Of a stretch of 64,000 nt of DNA, positions 22,369-33,748 are shown piece by piece (position 1 is the first letter of the stretch; every line of letters begins with the position of its first letter). This stretch comes from Parapristionchus giblindavisi (Eukaryota > Nematoda > Chromadorea > Rhabditida > Diplogasteridae). The stretch lies in NCBI GenBank assembly GCA_943737045.1, contig CALSFV010000004.1, positions 1 to 64,000 of the forward strand. The letters are read 5' to 3'. A program made the translations under genes and the position numbers. The notes under the pieces were generated by a model, which was not told the origin of the DNA, searched no databases, and saw only the letters and a program-made list of their open reading frames with translations.

Positions 22369-25300
22369 GCTCTCTCTCCCTCTTCGGATAACTTCTTGGT
22401 ATAGTATTTATAGTGACGCTTGACAGTAATGGTCATTTCACAAAGTTTGATGGGTCAGCGTGGAATTTTCTCATGCGAGACGGTTCGCATTGAATTAATG
22501 AGAGTTATTATTCCTTCCTCTTCTTTGATCGTCTTGAAAAGATCGTAACCATGTGAGCAAACGATCTCTTCATTTCACACACTCTCTCGTCTGTTCTCCG
22601 ACGACGAGAGAGCATTACTCGATGAAGAGACGTGTTGTCTGCCCCCCCCTCAACCTCTTTTGTAATTTCGCTGATCGTTTTAATGCAATAGATGCGCATC
22701 GTATCGTTACCTCCTCCTCCTCCTCCTCCTCTCGTTTACGATGCATTGTGGGAAAGGCAATTTGAATTGGTGAAAGGGTAGAGAGAAATGGAGAATGATT
22801 GGTTGATGTATTGGGTTATGGGCACTTCAATGATACATGTGATCAAGGTTTAGAACCTTTCAACTTGTAGTTGTTTTGCAGTTGTGAAAAGAGCTACAGT
22901 TTCCCTTGCGCTCACACTTTCATATATGGATGTATTATATGTGTGAGTGTGTTTGCACTAGGTCCTCTTTACCTTCTTCTATCTCTATCACCTTCCTCTT
23001 CACCTCGATCTCTTCTACCTCTACTTCCTCTTCTATCCTCCTTACTCTGCCTCCTTTCCTCTTCTATCTCCTCTTTATCCCCTCCCTCGACGATGACTGG
23101 CGTCCGTGCGTCATCTCTCTGACGATTCACCATTCATCATCAGTCATCGTCTTCTTCTTCTATCTCCTTTTATGATCACCTCTGTATCATTCTATTTTTA
23201 TTACTATCGTATCGTTTACTGATCTGTCCGTACTGTATTGATAAAGTGCAGCGACGAGAATTCAGAGGGTCAGGCTTTGTAGAAGTCTGACGATGAATGC
23301 TAACTATAGTCTTGCTGCATGCTACTTCGGAAGAACTTGTAGTGTAGACGTGAAAGCTATCGAAAATGGTACGGTATACGTGCGATATGTTGAAACCTAT
23401 CCAAACGTGCATCAGACAACGATGTTTTGTCTGTTGTCCTTTTCCATTCTTCTGCGCCTTTTGTAGAAGTGATTCAGAGACAGAAATATGAAAGAAGAGG
23501 TTTGCTCCCTTTCACATTTCTCCATTCTATTCTCCATTCTACACATTTCTCGCGCATTTTGGGAGTGGCCCTCCTCCTCGCCGTACTTCTTTTCCTCTTT
23601 ACTCTTCGGCTTGTTCTTTTCCGTGCATATCCATGCTATCCATCCACATATCTAATCTGTCTATATCGTACCTTTTCTCATTTTCTTCCTACGCTCGTTT
23701 TCCTGTGCACATTGGGTTCCAATCCCCCTTCTCCATTCTTACTCCACCCTTTTCTCAAGAGATCTAGATACTGGGTGTTGATTTTGATTGTGTGTTTGCC
23801 TCCCTATCCCCCATTCTCCCTTTGTGGCATGGAACGCAACGTGTGCGTATTATTGTGATCGAACCTTTCTTACTTTATTCCGGGGTGCGAGAATCGAGTG
23901 TAAACATCGTTTGTTGTTTCACCACCAAAGAGTTCTTGGGAGCCAAGGCCCATCTTGTAATGGAACACTGAAAAGTGGTAGATATGTCTCTGAAAGATCC
24001 TGGCACATCTCGTACATAGTAGATTGGGTGTGTACACAAATTGTATATCCGACGTATTGACCATCAATAGGCGAGAAGCTAGTATAGGTGTCCCCGTATA
24101 TGTATTCACTTCGTGGTATTGAGAAGAGAGCGAAGGGATATCATTTTCATATGCGTGAATGGAAGAATAGCCGTCGTCCATTCATCTCTATCCTCATTCT
24201 GCTTCTTCTTCCGCCTTCTGACCGTCTGGCAAATTATCTGCCTGGTACCGTCGACATGTGTTATGGAGCTTTATCATGATGTCAATTCTGTTGACTAATA
24301 AGCAATTAGTGACTATGATGTAAGAGAAGAGGCGATAGATAAATGATTATTTGGAATGTAAAGTCAATCATGATTGGTATTTAGCCAATCTCGACTCGGA
24401 ATCATTCGTTGACTGTTGTTCAGTGACTGCATTGTTTTTCTCTCCTCTCTCCTCTCTCGGTAATCCACATGATCTATTTGATCTGCCTATAGAAGGAGGA
24501 GTGAGGCAGAGGAGTGAGGGCAAGGTAGACGATCAACAGCGTATTAGCGATAGTGAAAGTATGTAGTAAACGGCATTTAATCGTTTCATTTATTTCATAT
24601 CCCGGCTTATCGGATAATCTGTGAATTTGCAAATCCCTTTCGCTCTCTACCTCTGCCTCTATCTGCCCCTCCCAGTGTCTCGTAGAGAAGTTCTATGTGG
24701 AAAGCGTTCGCAGGCATATAAACACCGAGGATTACGGTACTATTATGGTCTGGATTATATGGAGAGCTCGAGACAATACTCCTGGGCGATGTTCCCATGT
24801 ATGTTTCGGGGGATATACATATCCTCACAGCATGGGCTCTCCATTCCACCTTTTATCCCGTTCGAACCGCTTGTGAAGTATCATGTGGGATCTCGATTTA
24901 TATTCATAGTAGTGCCTAATTTATCTCTCTGGCCTCTCTCTAACCATGTTTATCTCTCCCTCGTATGCGTTCACGTTTCATGCTGTGCTGCTTCCCACAT
25001 ATCGTTGGGGGGATTGTTGGGGTGGAGGCAATGAATAGATAGTGAGGTGATTGCCCCCGTTTCGGAACTATCAATGGTATTACATCGAAACCATACGCGA
25101 AATTGATTCGTGCTATAGATAGTTGGGTATGTATATCATTTGATAGATTGGAAAGAAGCCCTGAAAGTAGTATTTATCTGTCAACATGAGATATCACCAT
25201 TTTTGTGAAGCCAATGTCTATCTTTGTGGCCACTCTGCTGGTTAGTGAATTGAGTTTGTAGTTGGATCACCTGCGCCCTTGCCCCTATCTGTCTGTCCAT

Positions 25301-28259
25301 TGTGCGATCTCGGGCCAGATGCACACTCTTTATTCTCAATCAACTATAGTTTCTGCGATACCTTCCATCTCTTTCTATAGCTATCTTTCTTCTTTTTCCT
25401 CAAGAGAAACCACACCTGCACTAACCACGCCGGGGTTAGTAAATCCTCCTCCGATGGCCTTGTCAGGTGTCGCACGTGTGTTTGACTGCTCTCTCGCGTT
25501 GGTGTGCCGGTCGACCGGCAACCTCTCATCTCACTACCTCATCTATGTATATGGACATATACTCGACTATCTCGGCATTCGATACCCTCAAATTAGGCCG
25601 AATTTGCACTGTCGCGCCATTTCCATTTGTTTATTGCTCCTATGGCCTCGGGCTATATTTGAAGATGAAGAGAGGGATTAACGAAGTCTGAAGGTTGGAT
25701 AAGACTGGAGATAAGAATTAGAGCTCGTGATTACCAATTTGGTTCTATAGACTGTATTTCCTGATATCTATCGCATTACTTAGTGGAAACTTTAGTCCCC
25801 CTGTTTCATACTTGATGTGTCCATGCATTTTCAATTATTAATGAGACATGGTCAAAGAGGAGGAGGAGGAGGGCTACTTGACGAGGGAGAGAGAGAAAGG
25901 CCTTGTAATCAGAGAAGGAACAAGATCTGTCTCTATCCCTCCCATGTCCGTAAAGTAGCCAATCATGGCGAGTTAGGAGGGACAAGTGTTACTAGTTGCT
26001 GCTAATTTTATGGATAGTCCAGTCCATCATTACATCCTCTCATTGATCCTCTCTCCTGTCATGCTTCATACGTGAAGTGTGATAAATTAAAAGCCAAGTG
26101 CTTTGTTGATTAGGTTCCTTATGTGGTTTTAATGAGGTGATTGATGACGGTAATTGTGAACTCTCTTGATTGATGGTAACAAATTTTCTGGTGAACGATC
26201 TTGGATTGATCCACGATCCTTGGTATACGGTATATCGGTACGATCAAACGCATGTACACTGCTCCTTCTCTTCCAAAAAGTAAACGATGATTTAATATGA
26301 TGGAGGAATAAGAAGAAGCAGGATGCTGCATAAACTGCCTAGGAATAAAGAATATGAGGCAAGAAAAGGCACGCAGGGGAAAGAATTCGCGTTTGATGCC
26401 GACAAAGAGGCGTACGTGTTCTATTTATCTTCTTTATGATAGTTTTTTTTCGAACAGTGATTGGCGGCTGTATATCAGAGACTCCGCCCACAGATAACCG
26501 GTATGCATGGACCATTTCTGTGTGGTCAGTGCCGAGGGGTTGTTTTCTAGTTTGTAGATATACGCTGCCGTACCATGTGCGCTACAAAGTTGCTATAGTG
26601 ACTCAATGTGTGTCTTGTTCCTGAGGGATACTGTAACTTCATTGTGTGAGATCGACAATTGGCCTCGGAGCAGTGCATGTGTTGGTTGATCGCCTCAAGG
26701 ATATCCGATCAGATTGTTGCGTGTGTGGGAATCAGTGAAGAATGGATGAATGAATGGAAAGTATCTGTTTGAGAGTACCTCTTCCTCTCCTTACTTTTAC
26801 TCCGTCTCCCATGATACTCTCCACAATGCCACACTTTGTCCCTGTCTCTATGAACCTATCTCTCTATCCTCTTCATCATCATCATTCTCTATCTCTCTCT
26901 CGCCATCTCGATTACATAGTCCAAGGCGTGTGCGCGAGAGAGAGAGAGATGGTAGAAGAGAGGCAGAGGCAGGAAAGGGACAGGTTTCCCCCACCCTTCT
27001 CTACGATCGGTAGATAGATTGAGATAGATTGCGCCTTCTGCCATCTTCTTCTTCGATCATCATCCTTCTCTTTCATTTCCCCTTTATTCCGTTGATCAAA
27101 TTAGTGTACACTGATTATGATTAGGTCGCTTAATTTGGCTCATAAAGCCCTCAAGTTGTCCCTTTTTCATCTGTCCCTTTTTCATCTCCTCGTTAATGCA
27201 GTTAATGCCTGGACACGCCCAGTTTAACCCAACTCCTCTCCCTCCTGACAAGTGAGTGTTTTGAGCGTTGTCGACCTTGTCGCGCCTCACTTCGCTCTTA
27301 AGCTCCACCTCTTTTGTGCTTAATGTCACTCAAGTTTGAGGCTCGACATGACATGACAAGGGCTAGATTGATTAAAAGAATGATGGATGTTGACTACTAC
27401 CTTTCAAGTGGTATTGGCCACGATTACTGTATCGACCTGGCGTCATCCCAAGTAGTTATTGTCTAGTTCTATTGCTCTAATCGAGTATGTTGTTTTCCCT
27501 GCCTCCTTCCTGAATTACCGTGCACTTTACTGTCTATTTTGCTACGGTGACCTGCGTCACTACGGTCACTCTCATGATTGGAATGTGTGGAGTTGTTAAG
27601 TGTTTTGTTCTTAATTTTCCTATTCTACCTCCTCATTATATTCTACTCGATTCTTATTTTCTTCTTCTTTTTCCACTTCATCTTATTCTAACCTTTTTTC
27701 CTCAATGCCTGCATGAATGGTTCACTTTTGTCCATTGACTGAGGGGCGATTATTCCGTCGCTTTTCTGAGTCTATTGACGATTCCATTATACTCTTGGGC
27801 TGTGACTGACCGTTATTATTGTCGCCTCTTCATTCCCATATTGGATTTGAGACGTGCTCAAACTCTACCTAGTTATGAAAGAAGATGTAGATTATGAAAT
27901 TCATATTCATTCATCATCTATCTCTTGCTTTCCGTTGAAATGAGGAAATGCAGTGATTGAAATTTTATTAATACAATTGTATATTCCTTCTTTCATCCCA
28001 GCGCTTTGTTCCTCATCAAAACCTCTATACACATTTGTGCGATGAAAGGAGACTTCGCTTTGCGATGGAGGCTTTTTGTGCCCGTGAGGCCCCAATGGTT
28101 TTTGCCTACCCTCTCTCTGTCTCTGTCAATGAGGTACTTGACACAAACCGAGAAAGTGAGAAGGAAGAATGAATGGGGTTGGAGAAGAACGGATAGACAG
28201 AAGAAGCATCTCTGTGTCTGTCTTTCGCTCTGACTATCGCATCCTCTCGCTCTATCTCA

Positions 28260-28273
28260 CCCCCCCCCCCCCC
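28260..28273. repeat. poly-C run
   Basis: C14 homopolymer, likely length-variable. Confidence 0.85.
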
Positions 28274-28999
28274 ATATTGACATCATATGTATATCACTTT
28301 CACTGTCACATCTTTGTGGAGAAGATGATGATGGTGGGTGATGTGCAAAAAGAGTGCGATTCACTCGCATCTGGATGGTAAAAGAGTGAAGTGAAGAGAC
28401 AAAGTGACCCCTTTGTATCCAATACTTCTTCGTCTGCTTATTCATCCTTCGTTCGACTTTCACTCAATCTCCACATCTTCAATGAAGATATTCTCTCCTG
28501 CAAGAAGAGCAGCTCACAGATCCTATTCTGGAAGATTTGTACTCTGTGCTTGCTTTTTCGCACACACACAATTGCTATTCTATTCTTCTCGATGGATTGT
28601 GAGGGTGCTTCTCGAACTTATCCCAGCACTCCCGAGTGATCCCTGATTTTCTGTGAATCACTACGAGATCTCTGGGATATTTTTTTCGTTTCTACTGATC
28701 CGACGATCCCCTTGAATCTTGATCTTCATGAGTTGGCTATGCCAACCAATCTATTCAACGTAGAGGAAGAGCTGTCATTTGTGAAGAGCAGTGGTCATTG
28801 TTGTGTCCACAATGTCACTTTCCTTCCTTCTATTCCCTTCCTCTCCCGTATCACACACTGATTGATTATTGCAATATGATGCGAGGATTGATAATGGAAG
28901 GAATTGAGCCATGGCGAGAGAGAGTGGACAAATATTAGAGGCGAGATAGGGAGGGATGGAGAAGAGACGAGGTGGTTTGGCCACTCTCTGCCTGAATCT

Positions 29000-29100
29000 C
29001 TCTCTCCCGCTCTCTATCTCTCCCTCTCTCTCTCTCTCTCTCCCTCTCTCTCCCTACCTCTCTCTCTACCTCTCCCTCTGTCTTTTCTTCTCTCCCTCTC
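29000..29100. repeat. CT-rich microsatellite
   Basis: CTCTCTC with CCC and CTAC interruptions, overlapping Ser/Leu and Arg/Glu artefact frames on the two strands. Confidence 0.9.
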
Positions 29101-30174
29101 CATCTTTCTCCCATCATATTATAGAAAGATTGTATGTGTGTTTGCTACCCCGAATTCCCCCGGCTGACTGTCGACTGTGTCGATTCAATCACTACATTTC
29201 ATTGACTTTTCCTCTCTCTCTCTATCTCTGTCTCTCTCAGATTCGCGCACTCTCTCACCTCTCTTCTGCTTGTTAGCAACTTTTATTGTTGCTGATTTTT
29301 ATCTTTGCTCGTTCTTTATTTCTTTCTTTGCTTCTCTCTCCCTCTCCTCTAGGATCTCTTCATCTTCCTTATTGATTCTGATTGACGTTACATGACGCCT
29401 GGTGGTCTCTGACCCCGTGTATATTATCAGTGGTATTATGGGCTCAATGCTATTTTCGCTTTCGCAATGTCTATAGTTACACGCGCACAGTTACTGGATG
29501 GATAGAGAGAGAGAGAAACAGAGGGAGACACCAAGTCGATCATTACCTCCCAATTTTCGTCCCTCTACCTGTCCCATGGTTGTTGTGCGAGTTCCCTCTC
29601 CCTATATGGATGCGCTCTGTGTTTTATGCAATTCGTTGGGTATTGATTGATTGAATATTGATTGATTGAACGAAGGAATTTTGTATGTTGTTGAAGTGGT
29701 TCTATATTTCATTGCTCAATCAATCAAAGCCGTTTGATTTCGCCATGACATATAATAAATATTGTGCTGCAATGAACTTCGTTTATCGAGGACGATTTAA
29801 CATTCTCGAAACTTTTTCTCTCTGTCTGTCTCTCTCTCTGCCTAGATTACTTGATCACTCTGTAGAGAGTTTGAACGGATGTCAATTTGTCATGTTTTGC
29901 TTTCGATACCCTTTTTGTCCTTTTACTTTATTCTTGTCTTTTTTCTGATCACTTCTCTGTCTCTTTCTCTGGAGCTCTTCTCTCTCTCTCTCTCTCTCTC
30001 CTATCTGTACTAGAGGGAGAGATAAAGAACATGGTCACTTTGTCACTTTCTCCTCTCCATCACGTTGTTCTTATCAATGATTGATAATCAATCCATCTAT
30101 ATGTATCCCGTATCTTTTCCGTCATGTCTTCTTTCACTATCAGTTGATGATCTTCTTATCACCTCTCCATCTCT

Positions 30175-30185
30175 CCCCTCTCCCT

Positions 30186-30216
<31 letters not shown>

Positions 30217-30290
30217 CCTCCATCTAATCCCTCTCCCTCTCCCACTCCCTCTCTCTCTATCTCTTCTCTTATCTCTATCAATACCTCTCT
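30175..30290. repeat. CT-rich microsatellite
   Basis: CTCCCTCTCCCTCTCTC-type tract. Confidence 0.9.
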
Positions 30291-30584
30291 GTCTACACTG
30301 TATCCATTTATCACACACGTTATATGTGATATTCTGCTGTGCGAAATGTCGAGAAGTCGTCCGAGAAGAGCGAGAGAGAGAGAGAGATATCATGGGGCTT
30401 GAAGAGAGCCTAGATGGTTAGATATACAACGAGAGAAGAACTGAATTGCGGAGAGATTAGACGGTTAGAGAATGAACGAGGGAGTATGAGAAAGTGAGAG
30501 AGTTTAGACAATCAAACAGACATAGGGGCAGAGGTGTGATACAGTTCCTGTTATTATTCTAGCACCCATGGACACCTATATACA

Positions 30585-30980
30585 TACGAATTAGTATCAC
30601 TTATGGTTTGATCAGTGTTGGCGTATACTGATTATAATAACTGATGCAGGAATGGCCCCTTACCTATCGGTAATGGCCATCAGTCGTTGACTGTTATGAA
30701 TGGAGTGTGGCGGGGAATCACCGGGTGATGGAGATGATGCATGTTGTGTCCCCGAGATCATGATGGAACAAGAGTCCTCATGATGATGATGATGATGAAG
30801 TTGCTATTCCATCATAAGCGCACATGAATTCGTATCACATTACAGCTTGGTCAGTGTTGTGTCGTGATTATTGATGCACAGTTATGCTTGTCTATAGAAA
30901 ATGCAGGCTAGATCTCATTGGTGCCGATCATGAGATATCTGTGATATGCGTTAGGTGGGGAGAGAAATCACCGGGTGAAC
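30585..30980 (+). repeat. diverged tandem duplication
   Basis: The blocks near 30590-30730 and 30825-30980 share, in order, TATCAC, TGGT-CAGTGTTG, ATTAT(A/T)...GATGCA and AATCACCGGGTGA. A ATGATGATGATG run (30779-30797) lies between them. Confidence 0.5.
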
Positions 30981-31084
30981 ACACAAATTGGATGTGAGAA
31001 TAGTGTGATAGATAAGGAAGATGTTGTACAGACTTGGTGTTGTTGGTGGGGGATGTGCACAATGGTCCTTGTCTTGTTCTTTCT

Positions 31085-31190
31085 ACCTCTCTTTCTCTCT
31101 CTGTCTCTCTATCTCTATCTATCTCCCTCCCTCTCTCTCTCCCTCCCCCCTCTGTCTCCCTCTCTCTCTCCCTCTCCCTCTCTCTCCCGT
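31085..31190. repeat. CT-rich microsatellite
   Basis: CTCT/CTAT/CCCT tract before the minisatellite. Confidence 0.9.
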
Positions 31191-31319
31191 ACTCTCGCCT
31201 CTTTTGTATGTTCTCTCACGTATGAATGAATAATGGAAGAAAGATCCATCCCGAGGTCTTCCTCATTCTTTATCCATCTCTATTCATTCATCTTTTACTC
31301 TGTACTCGATAGATCAACC

Positions 31320-31775
31320 TATCCTGGTCACAGTCTCTCCCTCTCCCTCTACCTTTCCCTCTACCTCTCCCTCTACCTCTACCTCTACCACTCCCTCTCT
31401 CTCTACCTCTCCCTCTACCTCTACCTCTACCTTTCCCTCTTCCTCTTCCTCTACCTCTATCTTTCCCTCTTCCTCTACCTCTACCTCTCCCTTTCCCTCT
31501 CCCTCTACATCTACCTCTCCCTCTCCCTCTGCCTCTGCTTCTCCCTCTCCCTCTCCCTCTACCCCTCCCTCTACCTCTACCTCTCCCTCTACCTCTCCCT
31601 CTCCCTCTCCCTCTGCCTCTGCTTCTCCCTCTCCCTCTACCCCTCCCTCTACCTCTACCTCTCCCTCTACCTCTACCTCTACCTCTCCCTTCCCTCTCCC
31701 TCTACCTCTCCCTCTCCCTCTACCTCTCCCTCTACCTCTCCCTCTCCCTCTACCTCTCCCTCTCCCTCTACCTCC
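31320..31775. repeat. hexanucleotide minisatellite (CTACCT/CTCCCT)
   Basis: About 75 units of a six-base repeat alternating TCTACC and TCTCCC, with TCTGCC, TCTTCC and TTTCCC variants and higher-order blocks (a GCCTCTGCTTCTCCC block occurs twice, near 31530 and 31612). Because 6 is a multiple of 3, all frames stay open, giving a 231-residue Ser/Leu/Tyr frame on one strand and a Gly/Arg/Glu/Val frame on the other. Neither is a gene. Confidence 0.92.
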
Positions 31776-32154
31776 CAATACTGTGTGAAGGTAATTATCG
31801 CTGAAGGGTCACCCTCTGTGTGCAGTTCTATGGACCATATATGGGGTGTCTGTATGAGGTATGTAGAGGGAGAGAGACAGAGAAAGAGGGAGAGAGGGGG
31901 AGAGGTAGAGTGCATTAGTGAGAGATAGACGGAGGGAGTAGAATTATGGAGAAGTAGAGTGAGGACTGTCATTAGATTGATGAACTACCATATTTGATCC
32001 TCTACCTCTCCTTCTTTCTCGATTCTCTCTCTACATCTCTCACTCTCTCACTCTTTCTTATACCCATCTTGATCGTTTTTTTCGCAAACAGACTTTTGGG
32101 GACAGAGAGTGGAGCAGAGAGACAGGGAGTTTTGAGTGCCCAAGAAAGAGAAGG

Positions 32155-32535
32155 ACACCTCCTCACGGCGGTTCACTGGAGGGAAATCCCTACATTTAAC
32201 TTTGTCTTGAAGCCTCCCGCACTACGAAAAATCGGCAAAGTTGTTTTGCACCGGGTGGGATTCGAACCCACGAGGTTCGGATCGCCAGACAAAAGTTCTA
32301 ACCACTAAGCCATCTCGGCATGCTACATAACTCGTAGAACTCGATGATGAACGCATGTGGGGGGAGGGACCGCAGCGCGTCGTTAAGCGCGTCGCGTCGC
32401 TCCCTCCCCTTACGCTAACTATTACCGTATATAATAATGAACTTTCGTGGTAAGACATTTGTTGAACAATTTATCCTGATTTTTAAAAACTGCGAGTCGC
32501 TCTTAACTACTGTCCTTGAACCGCCGTGCTCCTCT
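32155..32535 (-). repeat. inverted-repeat element carrying a tRNA-like sequence
   Basis: CACGGCGGTTCA (32164-32175) and TGAACCGCCGTG (32517-32528) are perfect inverted copies with similar flanks, bounding about 370 bases. Inside, on the minus strand (about 32321 down to 32247), lies GATGGCTTAGTGGTTAGAAC (A box) and a GTGGG-TTCGAAT-CCCAC arm containing a perfect GGTTCGANNCC B box. The 7-base acceptor stem does not pair, so it is not an intact tRNA gene. A tRNA-derived SINE-like module within a terminal-repeat element is the best reading. Confidence 0.65.
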
Positions 32536-32693
32536 CTAGTAGTAGAGCTCTCTCTGAGATATCGATCGATTGGAAAGGCACACTTGTTAGAGAATGGTTG
32601 AAAGGAGGTACAAGCGTGCACTGTTCATTTCACTTTTGGTATCTTTTATCACTGTTCTTTGGTGATTTTAACTGCTCTCTGTCTGTCTGCCTG

Positions 32694-32697
<4 letters not shown>

Positions 32698-32731
<34 letters not shown>
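32698..32731. repeat. (CT)n microsatellite
   Basis: Pure CT run. Confidence 0.95.
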
Positions 32732-32734
<3 letters not shown>

Positions 32735-33351
32735 GACTCAGTCTCTTCTTCTTTGGCCATCTGACTGTCTCTATCTTCTCACACCCTCTGTCCTCACTCC
32801 CTATTCTCTTTACTTACTCTACTAAGTAAACTTGTTCTCCTTAGTCTCTCCCTCTCCCTCTTCCTCTCCCTCTCCTCCATCACCTCCTTCATCGTCTTCC
32901 CCTCCTTGCAGTGTACATATGCGTTGCGTGTGCTATTACGGGTGACTACTAGTGATTCCTTGCTATAGAATAGTGTCAATTGTCTTTATTACTGATCAAA
33001 ATGATTTTATTTATTTTTTATCATTTGTGCCAATTTATTTGGTTCTGTTTTTCCTCCTTCATGATGGTTGTAAATGAATCAATTAATCATCCATTCGATA
33101 CGTTTTGGTGCTTTGTGATTAGCCGAGTTGATAGAAGTCGAGAGAACGTGACATGTTGGCATTCACTTGCTTGATCTCTTTGATTTTGTATCTTTCTATC
33201 CGTCCTATTCCACGTACCGATATTTACAATCTCTCAATAGTCAATCAACCTTCCTATTCGGCACATATTCCCTAATTCATTCTCTGTGTGTTCCATTCGG
33301 TTGAGTGGTTATTGTAAATGTTTTCTATCACTCGCTGATCGTCGCGACTGA

Positions 33352-33460
33352 GAGAGAGGGAGGGGTTAGAGAGAGAGAGAGAGAGGAGAGAGAGGTAGAG
33401 AGAGTGAGAGAGAAAGAGAGGGAGAGATAAAGAGAGTGAAGAGAGGAGAGAGAGGGATAG
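33352..33460. repeat. GA-rich tract upstream of the short-isoform start
   Basis: GAGAGAGAG with GGG and AAAGAGAG interruptions, about 290 bases upstream of the ATG at 33749. It is on the opposite strand polarity to most tracts in the window. A promoter role is possible but unsupported. Confidence 0.8.
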
Positions 33461-33748
33461 GAGAGTGCACGCACATACAATCGTTTTACAGATAGAGTGA
33501 TGGAGAGACAGTGATAACTCTTTTACATCCTCCCGTCCTTATCTCTCTTGTCTTCTTGACCCTCTATCGTTTACTACCACCTAGATGTTGAGTGTACTGC
33601 CCTCTTGCCAGACGTAGTATTTTCAATTTTCCTTATCCGATTTTGTCACTGTGATTTCGTTCGGTGTTCCTGGCGCGAGATTCAAATGTTTGCAAATATT
33701 AGAACGGGTATTGATTGATCGATCGAAGTGGGCGCGAGGACGGAGAGG

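Larger units (their letters stand above)
20837..33748 (+). other. second very long intron or intergenic stretch (about 13 kb)
   Basis: No gene is supported. It holds a MITE (21910-22102), TCCCTC repeats (21850-21905), CT tracts (22330-22380, 29000-29100, 30175-30260, 31085-31190, 32698-32731), a trinucleotide CTC run (22712-22732), a poly-C run (28260-28273), a diverged duplication (30585-30980), a hexanucleotide minisatellite (31320-31775), a tRNA-like inverted-repeat element (32155-32535) and a purine tract (33352-33460). Mid-length frames (for example 24621-25034, 137 residues) have no recognisable domains or splice context. Confidence 0.55.

Noticed and set aside
24621..25034. 137-residue frame
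   Set aside because: Hydrophobic mixed composition, no splice signals or family resemblance; a minus-strand frame overlaps.
31233..31928. 231-residue frame, longest in the window
   Set aside because: It is the hexanucleotide minisatellite; the opposite strand is also open for 154 codons for the same reason.
32247..32321. Intact tRNA gene on the minus strand
   Set aside because: A and B boxes and the T arm are good, but the acceptor stem has at least four mismatched positions of seven; tRNA-derived repeat is more likely.
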